Below, one piece after another: positions 12,797 through 24,400 of a stretch of 64,000 nt of DNA. Both the position numbers and the translations under genes were made by a program. The stretch is from Paracentrotus lividus. Its lineage: Eukaryota; Echinodermata; Echinoidea; Camarodonta; Echinidae. The notes under the pieces were generated by a model. It was given only the letters and a program-made list of their open reading frames with translations. It did no database searches and had not been told where the DNA came from. Location: positions 77,767,487-77,831,486 of the forward strand of contig CALNVZ010000174.1 in the NCBI GenBank assembly GCA_940671915.1, in the 5' to 3' direction. Positions within the stretch are counted from its first letter, which is position 1. Each line of letters opens with the position of its first letter.

Positions 12797-14350
12797 ATTA
12801 AAAATTTGACTGGTACCTTTTGCTCGCGATCTAAAGGGGGAAAAAAAAAGAATAGGTATGTACCTTTTTCGGATCCACACAGGGGCGCAAATCGAAATCA
12901 CATCGCCCCCCGGCCATGCAGGCAATTCATCTGGGATACCGCGTGTTTATTCATCACCTATATTCTTTGCAAGTCCCCCTAAAGTATTATTTTTTTAATG
13001 ATCAGTAATCAGTATGTCCCTTGCTCATTATTCTCGGACATTCATTACATTTGGGTATGTCATCCCAATTTGTCCGTGTTACATTCCATATATATATTAA
13101 GGTTTTTGGATTTTTGTACGTCTGTGTCTACTAGACTCGCACTAACGGAATGGGCGGAGGGTCACGCTTCAAGCGGGAAGCGCTGCAGTTCTATTGTCCG
13201 CCATGTTTGTTACCCCAAGAACAGAGCGCATCTCCGTAGATGGCTGCGCTTATATACCTGAACAAGTATGACTGAGCTGCCTTGCAAAAATTAAACTCTC
13301 ATCAGAATAAACATAGATGTTGGAAAAATTCATTTCATTCCTCCGTCTCTCTACCATGCTTATAATCTCTTTTCTGTTTGAGTCCTATTTGTAGATATTT
13401 TCCGTTTGGTCTCTGTTTCTCCCCATCATCGCAATATCTCGATCTCGGCTGTCGATGTTTCTGTTCTTTTTCACTTTCGATAAATATCTCCCTTTCATGT
13501 ATTCTCCTCTCTCTTTCTCCTTATCACTCACATTTTCCCATCTCACGTCCTTCTCCACTATTCACAATCAATCACCTCCTCATCCATTCAAACTCTTTCT
13601 TTCCCAAACCGTCTCTATCTTCCTTCTCTCTCACCCCACTCTCTCTCTCTCTGCCCCCGCCCCTTCTTTCTTTTTTTCCCCTTCCCCCTCCATCTCTCCC
13701 TCTCTCTCTCGATCTCTCCCTAACCTTCCCTTCCCCAAAACAAAATGTTTACACAGTTTCTTTTAGTCACCCTTTTTTATAAACCATACATTTAACCATA
13801 CATTGAACACTTCTGGAAAAAAAAAATTTTTATTATTATTTTTTAATTTCAAACTTTGACTGAAACAAAACAATTTCCAATGCCAACATTTTGAAACAGA
13901 TTTTCATTCATGTCCCAATTTCTTGGATTTTCATTGTCTTCCATAAAACAAATGGAATCTATTTACAATCGGCAACATCACTTCATTTTGAATTTGAAGA
14001 CCTCTGAGAAATAGATATAGTACCCAGAAAAGCCTTATAATTTAATAAGCTCGAAATGGATTTCTTTGTATTACAATTACGCATACATATTTCCACTTAA
14101 GTCTTTAATTGAACAGAAAGATTAAAATTGAAGATTTTGAATGGAAGATTGAATGCATGGATGTAAAATCAACATAATCATTACACCAAACAATGACAAG
14201 TGAAAGATGATAACATTTCCAAACTAACATCTCCCGACTCCCATGAACTTTCAAAAATATGAATGTCAACCATGAACTCCTCATTGGTACACTTGTACAG
14301 TGAATCTAAAGAACACATGAATTGAAATTCGTAAAGGTATACTCATATTA
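11267..14350. other. Intergenic sequence with simple repeats, no gene recognised
   Basis: Contains a 42-base A run at 11634-11675, a GAAAAA/GAAGAA tract at 12318-12352, a 29-base A run at 12766-12794, and a CT-rich stretch at about 13500-13735 whose open frames are low-complexity chance frames. At 13120-13260 there is a short CpG-richer segment with no start, splice or domain evidence. Confidence 0.5.
12500..12925. repeat. GGGGCGCAAATCGA repeat pair
   Basis: Two direct copies of GGGCGCAAATCGA lie at about 12561 and 12883. Each is next to runs of G or C (GGGGGGGG at 12506 and 12580, CCCCCC at 12905). It is probably debris of one of the GC-rich repeat families of this genome; the ends are unclear. 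Confidence 0.35.
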
Positions 14351-15339
14351 CTGTAATCATAGTACACAATCTCCAAATTGTTCTATTCAATAATGAGCAG
14401 ACACATATCCCATATTTCTAGAAGTCACATACATGTAGATGTACTATTGGCAATTTTGCAGGAACCAAAGTGCAGGACAATGCATGACAAACATTTCATG
14501 CAAGGCAAGATATATGCAGAGGCAAAACAGGTATTATTATGTGAAACTGATGTATTGCATGTACAAATTTATATAAAGGATTTACAGTGGAAACTAGGGA
14601 TAATGAGGTCTGAGTTACTTGCACAACAAAGTAATTGCACTGTTCATGTTCAAAGAAATAGAACACTAGTCTTGCTAATCTACAATGTAAGTACAGTTTT
14701 ACAGTTGCATGGAAAAAAGTAAATAAATAACTCTCGCAAGAGTGGCTTTTTATTGCAAATTGAAGATGTTTTTATAAGGCAAGAAATAGAACACTTAATA
14801 ATCTATTATGTATGTACAATCATTTAAAAAAAAAATACATGAAAAACACTGGCAAAAATAACATTTGCAAAAATGGCTTGATGTACAAAATGACCATGTT
14901 TTCGATGAGGAAGAAATAGAATACTTCCTAATCCAACATACATAACACCTGTTTTCTTTTAGCTACATGTGATTGATATCTATATCGGAATCTGAAAGAA
15001 TATGAAATAACTTTAACATTCAATAATGAAATGCAGGTATAAACAACAAAATTTCGTGCTCTTGAGTATTCCACTGAAGGAAGGGTAATACTACATGCAT
15101 GTAGTCCAAATACCCTAAGCATATCTAATAAGCTGATGATAATTCCTTGAATAAGCATGTTATATTCTGCAGTAACTTTTCAAATCATACACTATTAAAG
15201 TAACAAACAAATTTGAAAGACTTTATAAATTATATGTATAATGTTGCTAGCACTTCTGACTTGGAAGAAGGAAAATAAATAGCAAACGAGAATACTGAAT
15301 GTGCTGTGTGTTGTAACTGAAAACAGTGATAAGTTCATC
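14351..15339. other. Sequence downstream of the THAP copy, no gene recognised
   Basis: AT-rich, with a loose recurring phrase AAGAAATAGAACACT (about 14650, 14780 and 14910) that suggests local duplications of about 130 bases. No coding signature is seen in the open frames here. Confidence 0.35.
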
Positions 15340-16623
15340 TCATTGATGTCTGAAGAGAATCAGTTTTGACATCTGTTTGCGGACTTTCTGCCTGTGATTT
15401 GTTCCGTCTTTCTTTTCCCGAGATGGAACATTTTGATTTTTGGTGTAGCAGGATGAGGCAATTTTCACAAGATTGTGAATGTGGTTGTCCTCAATGGTGG
15501 TGTCAAACTGGTGGCCACTGAGTTCAGGGAACAGATTCAAGTGCGATGTGTTGCTGAGGACTGCCATGGATATTGCTGTTGCGACACCAGTTCCTCGTGG
15601 AGGCTCTCCGTGGGTTGTTTTCATCAATCGCTGAAAACATTATCTCTGTCTCAAAGCACGTTGTGATTATTCCATGTGATGCTCCTCTGAAGTCCTCCTC
15701 GGTCTTTCATGCTTACAAAACTGGCAGTTGGTGTCCAATTGAGTCGCCTTGTGTTGGCTATCCATCTTTGAAGCCTCTCCGGATTGCAGTTGTGGAAATC
15801 TGACACAAAAGAAAGGAATGATGTATTAATTGTAGTGGTAGTTTATATAAGTAAACAATACCTGCTTTGACTCCATAATTTTTTTTTCTCCATATATATA
15901 CAGTGAATATACAAATGTATAATACATTAATACAATGTACAACATCAGTAAAAGCAGAAGATCAGTAACATTTGTAGAGGTGGTGCTTCAGATATTTAAT
16001 TATTTTGTGAGCTTCAGTGAAATCATTCAATGTGCACAGCAAATTGGAACAATGTTCACTGCTTGTCTGAGCAAAATTAACCCAGGCCAGAAGATATGGA
16101 TAATTTATCGCACAAAACAAAGATGATGACAAACAGCTTCATCACTTTTGCCAGCGCATAATCACACACACAAAATCAACTTGAGTTAAGCATTTGGACC
16201 ATTATTTCTTCATCATTAAGATTTTTATTCATTCATGATGCAACTTGTTCTGATAATGACTTAGACCTACTTGTCTTTGCCTTGCTTAGTTAGTGTTACG
16301 TACTAGCCGACAAATTCACAATCATGAATCAAATTGGGTTAAGAAAAACAAATATTTGACCTTCTATTCTTGCCATGAAGCACATTAATATTCTAACATT
16401 ATTGAGTAAACTTCAAATGCTTTAATAATGATGAAAAAAACAAAAACAGTACACATAAAGAGATATTTTCAATGACTAATTACATAAAGCACACATATTT
16501 GAATATATGGACTGAGAATAAAAATTGGGCTTTTTCTAATGTTTACCTGTGAAAAGTAACACCTTTTTCTCTGTTCCTACGGTCATCCCGATTGGTACAA
16601 CCAAATGCAGCACATGACGGCAT
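15340..16623 (-). pseudogene. THAP zinc-finger gene, apparently broken, with a transposase-like tail
   Basis: Exon 16623-16547 starts with ATG and encodes MPSCAAFGCTNRDDRRNREK...VTFHR, the start of a THAP domain (C-x4-C, then TFHRFP), and ends at donor GTAAAC in phase 2. Exon 15799-15717 follows acceptor TGTCAG. In the phase set by exon 1 it reads HRFPQLQ, then loses the domain; one frame over it reads NPERLQRWIANTRRLNWTPT, a good THAP core. So a one-base frameshift separates the halves. The closing C-x2-H pair is not found. Exon 15630-15340 (acceptor TTTTCAG, TGA stop) ends with a basic stretch, VRKQMSKLILFRHQ, recalling the C-termini of THAP-containing transposase-like proteins. THAP domains bind DNA as C2CH fingers. 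A short intron of 86 bases would join exons 2 and 3. The copy is probably decayed; an assembly error at the frameshift is the alternative. Confidence 0.6.
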
Positions 16624-16679
16624 CTTCTTATTCTCATTGCATGACACATCAACTTGAGAAATGTGTAAAATAAAGTAAA

Positions 16680-16860
16680 TTAGGAATTTACGGACAGATC
16701 GGCGTGATAAGCATACACTTTTTCCGCTTTCCGAATTCGCTTTTGGGGAACTGGCATGGCGGTTTTACAACTTCCGGTGACTTCCGCGCAGAATAGGCCA
16801 ATCACTGCACGTCCGCCCATCCAGTTAGTGGGGAGATCAGTGGTGTCTACCCGTCTCTGT
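16680..16860 (-). promoter_or_regulatory. Putative promoter region of the THAP gene
   Basis: A GC-richer stretch upstream of the THAP start codon, with a CCAAT-type box (GGCCAATCAC on the plus strand near 16797) and several CpG dinucleotides. No TATA box is obvious. It is placed by position and composition only. Confidence 0.3.
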
Positions 16861-17094
16861 CAATTGGGAGAAGAAAAAAAAAATTGTTTTGGGGGGAAAA
16901 AAAAACAAACACTTAATTAGTTGTTTCAACTGTATTCTAATGCGCAGCAATATTTATTTGTCGGATAAGAGTCAAAATGTGTTGACCATTATTTTTAGGA
17001 TCATCATGCCTGTGTATATCATATATAATTTTATTTCCATATACATGTAATGGCATATGTTTTTTAAATTAATATTTATTCATGCATAGGTAGT

Positions 17095-17480
17095 CTATGA
17101 GCCGCTCGCCGTACAATTTACAAACGGCGGTTGACCAATCAGATTAGTCGTTTCAATAACTTTGCTTCGAAATACGGTTGCAGTAGTCCACTGTTTACAT
17201 TATCGATTTGTAGTTTTAAATACCTACCTGGTCCAAAATCAAGCCAAGTTTTTGAAAACATACTGATCTACCAACGTTCTGAACCATATTCCCTGGTAAG
17301 TTAGAACCGTGTGTATGAAATTCGTAATATGCAGTTGTGTAGAATGAAAGCAAATGTTAGTAATAACGACTGTTGTGAAAATTTGCAGAAGCGAAAACGG
17401 GAGTAATACTCCTGCCCAGCGCCAGCGGGGTCCTATCTTCATCTTTGCCCGAGGTTTCGGGGTAGAATAACGGTAGTCTC
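17095..17480 (+). promoter_or_regulatory. Putative promoter / non-coding first exon of KATNBL1
   Basis: A CpG-richer island in AT-rich sequence, with TTGACCAATCAGAT (a CCAAT box) near 17132 and possible donors such as GTAGTC near 17472. Because the first coding exon of KATNBL1 starts with 21 non-coding bases behind an acceptor at 18417-18418, an upstream untranslated exon must exist; this is the best location. The exact exon is not resolved. Confidence 0.35.
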
Positions 17481-18439
17481 CGCTGGGTGCTAGATGCGAG
17501 GAATGATGATTGATGCGACATGTCTAACGTTAAGTCTTACATCAGGAAACTAGCCATTGCATTGGCCATTGTTTGTAATACTCTTGACTTCAGGACTGAG
17601 AATACTTTGAACTTAAAGGAACTTAAAGGGAAAAAAGAATAGAGAATGATGTGTTGCAATAAGTTGTTGGGTTTTTCTCAATTTCCGAATTCCCAGCCTA
17701 TTTCCACTCTGAATAAAATTCAGTGAATTTTGTCCGATCCGATTGGCCATGTTTTTTTTTCAAAAGAGAATGAAGAAGAGCTTGTTTGCACGCCGATACA
17801 CACCATGGCGTAGCAACATATGATGCGGTGACTACAGCATACATCATGCATAGAGAGAGGTTATGAGATGCACGATGCACATAATAAAGTTATTGTATGT
17901 CCAGACGGGTTGTGTGTCCGGACAGACAATTTTGACCAGACATTTGAAAAGGTTTACAAGCAATCTTTTAGTTTTTTGGAACAAAATGTTATAGAATAAT
18001 CTACAGATCAAATATTGATAAAGATAAGCATTATTCAACATATATTTTTGGCCTAATCCTGAGACAAACAAGTAGGCTTTATTTTTGTTAAGTGTCCAGA
18101 CAACCACCCCCCCCCCCCCCCCCCCCGCCCCCATCCTACATGTAGATTTCTAGATAATTTTTTTAAAAAAACTTGTAAGGAACAGGCAAAGCATGCAGGA
18201 GACTTAAAATGTCAGTATCCTTTTCTACAGCCATGCACATAACTGTATGAAAAGGTTTCGTAAGAAAGAAAGAATTAACCTATAGGGCAGCCATTGTGGG
18301 CTTCATCATTCATTTATAACAAAGGAATAATCTGTCGGGCATCACAATTCATGCTGGCCAATCTACATGTAATCCCAAAATAGTAAATTATCATGTTAAT
18401 TTTATTTCTCTTTGACAGTGATTCAATTTCTCATTCAAA

Positions 18440-21400
18440 ATGGCATCAAGAGCACATGGACTAAACAATGATGGAGGCTTTGTGAAGTGGGATTGGAACA
18501 AGAACAAGTACATCTGGGTTTCAAAAGATCAAAGCAATAAGGTTTGTAGAAGGGGGAAAAGAAATCCATGTTTCCTTGTGAATCATACAAATTGATTTCT
18601 ATCCTTCGGGTTTATGACAAGTTTTATAGCTTCTAATCACTGAATTATTGAAAGCTAAGGTGTTCTATGAAGTACATCGACATGAGGGCTTGCCAGAGCT
18701 CAGTTGGTGGAGCACCTGTCTAGCGATCAGAAGGTCTTGGGTTCGAATCCTGATTGAAGCCCATTTTCTGTACTCATTTTTTGTAAATATTTTTGGTCAA
18801 TTTCATTCTTCGTTCATATTTATCGAGTGAATACCAAATGTGGACTTTTATGAAAGGAGTAATAACTGAGATTTTTTTTTCTGGACCATAATATGACAAG
18901 TCTTACATTTTTTAATATCAGTTTTGAGCATGGCTTGGTAACACTTATATATTGAATATTTTAAAAACTTGAATGATTGTTTGATTCCTTTGATACTTAT
19001 TTTTATATTTGTTTTGTTTTTTTCACAGCCCTCCTCCAAGCCAGGGCAGTCAAAGTATGCATGGAAAGAAGGAAATAAAGTGTAAGTTCTAATGTTGACA
19101 AGTACAATGTAAACCTACATTCTATGGTAGGGGAATTTCCTGTCAGTAAGTTAGCATGGTGCCAATTTGAGAACATCCTTGTTTTTGTTTTGTTTGTTTG
19201 TTTTTGTTTGTTTGTTTGTTTGTTTGTTTGTTTTTTTGTTTGTTTGTTTTAGATCTGATTAGAAAAATACATGTAAATAGTGAAATTCGTCTACATGCAT
19301 TTAATCATTGAAATTTACCAAAAAGCTTAATTTTACTAGCTTATACTGACTATCTTCTCTGATAAATGGTTAATTTTACTCAGTAGCCTAATTATCATTA
19401 AAACTGATGATACAGTAAATGGCATTTACTGTCCTATGATGTTTATGATTAATGTTATTATTGAATAAAATGTAGATTATATATTGTGAGACTGTTACAT
19501 GTGACAATTATTTGCTTTCATCTGTTCATGTAGAAAGGCTAAACAAATAACATTTGTGCTTAAAATGATCATAATAGATCTCTATTCTGTGAAATTTGAG
19601 TGTACTCCCAAACCTGTTTCTCTCATAATGTTGCAGAATTTACCAAAATATACATTTACCATTTTTGAAATGCCCAGATCCAATCTTAAACAGGCATCAT
19701 CATTTTTTGCCCTAGCTGTGCATGAAAGTTTTTAAAATTCAAATGGGGGCTGAGGGCAGTTTTCTCATCATTGCAAATGAAAAAAAAGCCAAAAACAAAA
19801 ATGTATATAATTATAAACAAAACAGCAATTTCTAATGTGTAATTTTGCTGAATGAGATAGTTTGTCTTAAAAGTAGTCCTTCCAAGTAAAATTGTTTAAC
19901 CCTTGATATAGCTGTGTTGGGGTGAGAGGAAGTTAAAGGTGATGATCTATGTTGATTTTCAGTGCCGCCAGACGACCTTCTTACAAAGTTCCTGTGAAGA
20001 AGGCTTACAGACAACCTTTCCAGGTAGCCAACAAGAACGTCAAGGTAAGTTTAATTGGACTAAAACCCACAAGGTCATTAGCAGCAGTGCTCAAAATGTC
20101 TGCTGTTGTGTGATTTCCTTTAATACATTAGTAGGTCATTGCCTTAAAATGTGGTCAATCTCATATCAGAAATTCTTCGTATTCACAGCTTGTGTCTATC
20201 AGCAAGATAAGAATAAGTTTTATTGAAGATATATCCTAGCTTTAGAAAAATATGGTATCAAAAGAAAGTGTTTACATAATCTGCAGTCATTGGCATTGTG
20301 CCATTTTGACCTAGTTTAGTGAGTGACAATGTTACACAGTATGTAATAGTCCTTTTTTAAACTGAGAATTAGGGTCTGCAAATATATTTAGATTGACTTT
20401 TAACTCCCTGGTGATAATACCCCCCTCTCCCTAAAAAAATATTCACACTTCATGGTAGCCTTGAAAGGAGCCTGCATAATATGACAATGACATATATATT
20501 TACTTTCAACTTTCAACTCAGAAATTTTCTTTAAAATCTTTGAAATTTTGTACTGTACCTAAATAAAAAGCTAATCAAGATAATACACATGTAGCATCTG
20601 TTTTCTTCAATCAGCTCAAATCCTCATCCCCCAAGAAGCTTTCGGCCAGACCCGTCCAGCATAAAGCCGACTTCTTCATCCCTCCGTATGATGACAGGTA
20701 CGATGAGGGCTATGATGAGGTGGATGAGAAGGAGAATGTACCTCGTAATGATCATTACAATGCTGGAGAAGGCAACAAAGCAGCACCGCCTCCAGAAGTA
20801 AGTCTGGACAATTTAAACTCCAAAGCAGGAATCTTTGAAATACCTGCTAATCATCACTTACCTAAGTAACTACAGATCATTCACAGCACTACACACTGGG
20901 AGAGGACATTTCAAGGCCAATATCAGAATATTTTTGAACTAATGCAAGAAAGTTAAAAAGTTAAAATTTAGTCAAAGAGGTTTTAGAACTACCCCCTCTC
21001 ATCGGCATTGTGAGTGTCTGGTTGCCATTGTACTTTTGACAACTTGCTTATATTTTGTTCTATTTTTTCTAAATTCTTAATCCACTCTCTCGCCCCTCCC
21101 CTCCCCCACTGCTGCTTGGAGTTCACCATGTTTTTTTGTTGTTGAACATTTTATGATAAATGTACATGTAGGTCAAGAGAACTTTGATTCCGAGGTAAAT
21201 TGCCACTTGGTCTAAACCCACTTTGACTAATATATATTCGGTCTCATTCCACATGGTCTAATTCCAATTTGTCTACAACCAGTTCATCTAATTACCTTTT
21301 GGTTTAAAGGCGCTCGCAACTCGCAGATCGTGGGGAATGCACGTTTTTCCAGAGCTCCATTGATTCGTACACAATCGACAGTGGCTTACGCATGGGTCGG

Positions 21401-24400
21401 ACTACTGGGGATTAACTTTCGGACAGCACGAACATAACGAAGTTGACTGAATTCAGTCAGTAAATAGGGTCAATAGCTTCGGATTCTAGAGTCCTCAACA
21501 ATTTTTAGTTTACAGACTTTCAACGGGTCTCTTCGTATAAATTCAAAGTGAGGACTTGTATAATGCTCCATTTCAAAAACCAAAACATAGGCTAGATTTA
21601 CTTCGGAATTCTGGTTAGTTAGTCTAGCCATGAAGGATTAACCGGATTAACTCCAGATGCGTTGTCGCTGAAGATTACGCAACCACCTCAGGCTCTGATT
21701 GGAATGTTATCTTTTCATCCGAGATAAGGTGCTTTCCCCATGTTTTATCAATTGTACGTCCCTTTAAGTATCACTTAGCCTATTTACCATTTTGTCTAAT
21801 TCACATTTCGTCTAATGTCCAGTTCGTCTAATGCCCTTTTGGTCTAACACCACTTACTAAATATTCTATTCCTCTAACAAACTTGGAATAGACCAAATAT
21901 TTATTTGGAATTAGACAAAAATGCAATTAGCAGGCCTTCAAGCGCTCCTACTTTTCCTACTTTTTCACTACTTTTTTGTCAACCTCCTACTTATCCTACT
22001 TTTTCTTTGAAATCTGCTACTTTTCCTACTTTTTAACTACTTTTTTGAAAAAGTGAAGGAAAAAAAAATCGTAGGCTTAGCCATAGGTTTGATATGAAAC
22101 CAAAAATCCTGTCACTTGTTTTATTATTAGAATTAATGTATTTGGGATATGTTTGGGTCTGCTCATGTACATGAAGCATCCCTATTCATAACCTACCTGC
22201 ACATTATGGCACAACCAGTCACAGCATCATGATATGAGGAGCTGTGCCTATAAGCATAATACAGGGAAAAAGTGCATTAAATATGTTAAATAGGTTATTT
22301 TGTCTTTAGTTCAGAGAGATACATGTACATGAACTGAAGATCTACTCAAATTAAAGGCAAAATACAAAGTTGGAGACAGAATTTTCAGTCTATTTTAATG
22401 TTTGCTTGGAGTATGAGTCTCTACAGGTTTTTATTAGACACAGAGTACTGTAACTACCATTATGATAGATCGAATGGAATCACCTAATGTGAAAGCTGTT
22501 TCTGATGTTGGGATCTGAGCTCAGATTGTAGATTGAAAAAAAATTCAATTATGACAACTGAGAGAAATTTATGCGCCTTTACATTGTTTAGAGTGCCAGC
22601 TCAGCTTTGGCATTGCTTGCATCTTTTGACTAGTTCCAGATCCATATGCATGCAGTAATCTACGATTGTGGAGTATGATTATTTTCCTTTTTACTTTTCA
22701 AAAATGCAAATGGCACTTTAAATGAGGATAATTTGAAAATTAGCAAATTATATTGTATATAATTTTATAATCGTAAACTTGTATTTATTTTATTCAACTG
22801 GCCTAAATTTTATGCAATATGGTCCATTGAACACATTATTATGAGCCTTCTTTCAGCACTCATCAGAAAACCTCTCAATCCAAGTTTCGTTATTACATTG
22901 AATAAAATATGTAGTGCAATTACATCTTCATTCACTCTTATTTTATTCCTCTTTTTTTTTTAAATTTGGGCCCACAACTTGCTGGTACATACTTTAAAAA
23001 AAGAAGAAAAGTTGAAGGTTTAAGAAAATTGGTATTATGTTTTTAATGATACATGATACCTTCATCAAACATAAAAATTATTAACAGTTTTTGTGGGACA
23101 TGCTGTATATACTGATGGATTGCAAATGCAAAAAGAATAGTGATCCATTGAATAAGGACTTTATCAATTGCTGCATTTTTTTTTTACACCATAACTAAAC
23201 ATGCAATGCCTCTTTAAAAAAAAAAACAAAAAAAATCCAAGAAAATGATGTTGGGTTACAAGCTTGAACTCCAGTGGCAGAGACTGTATACAATTCCTAC
23301 GGTATCCAGAATCGGTAATTCAGGTTTCTTTCAAGTCATAGGCATGCAAACAGAAAGAAGCATGGTGATCTTGCAAATGCAAGATTTATTGGAAATTAAA
23401 AAATAAACACTTGTCTTTGTACTACATGTACCTAGTGAACAGAAAACATCCTCAGTCATGTACATAATCATAGAACCTGTGGCTTGATGCCAAGCACCCC
23501 TGAGAAAGTGTGATAATCTAAAAACAAAATTCTCTTTTCATTGAGGGTTATTTAAAGTCATCTCAGCTTTGCATTATGCAATGGCACTCCAAAATATTTC
23601 ATGCAATGTCTTTCTCAATGAGTTAAACCATGGATTCTACGAGGTCCTAGTTTCCTTTAGTTTCTGATGGCCTTAGACCCAACTAATGAAAGCAGGTGAG
23701 ATTGGGAATGCAAAGATCCAGAATCAGTTTAAATCCAATAATGTCTACCAGAGATGATTCCAATATATGTGAGATACCTCAAAGCTTTGATGTTTTGCCA
23801 TGTACAAGAACAGAAAGTTGGGACAAGCAATACCTGATGCATTGTAGAAGAAAGGTTTACCAGTTACCACTAAAACAGCTTGTCAATCTTGGCTCAGATG
23901 GACCAAATTTAGCAAAATATTCTGGAATTATTTAAACCGAAATCTCGCTGAGATGGAATTGACTGGCATGGTGCTATTCATCCTTTCTAACCAACACGTG
24001 GTCTATAATGCCTCCAAAGTTCATGCGTTAGCTTGGAGATGATGATGAGCAGACTGTGGTTCTGGATCTCTTCTTTAATATCTGAAGACATCCACTTGCA
24101 GGAAGGAAGATTGCTGAAACCCAGTAGCATCTTGGTCTCCATGAAATAAATTTCCTTCAACACATACAACATGCAAAGTTACTGGCTCACTCCTTAACCT
24201 AACTGTGAAAAGAGTGAATAGTATGCATTAAGCAGACAATCAATAATTTGTTCAAGATTTCTGCATGGCTACTGAGGAAAGCAAGACTGGAAAGTCTCAT
24301 GCAAAGAAATGAGTAATAAAGAAAAATCACAAGGAAATTGAAAGATCCCATGATGAAAGTGCAGCTCTGGTTTTTTGAGAGCATTAGCAATGTATTCAAT

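Noticed and set aside
13378-13782. Overlapping 134- and 103-codon serine/leucine-rich frames
   Set aside because: They read a CT-rich low-complexity stretch in two frames at once, as expected by chance.
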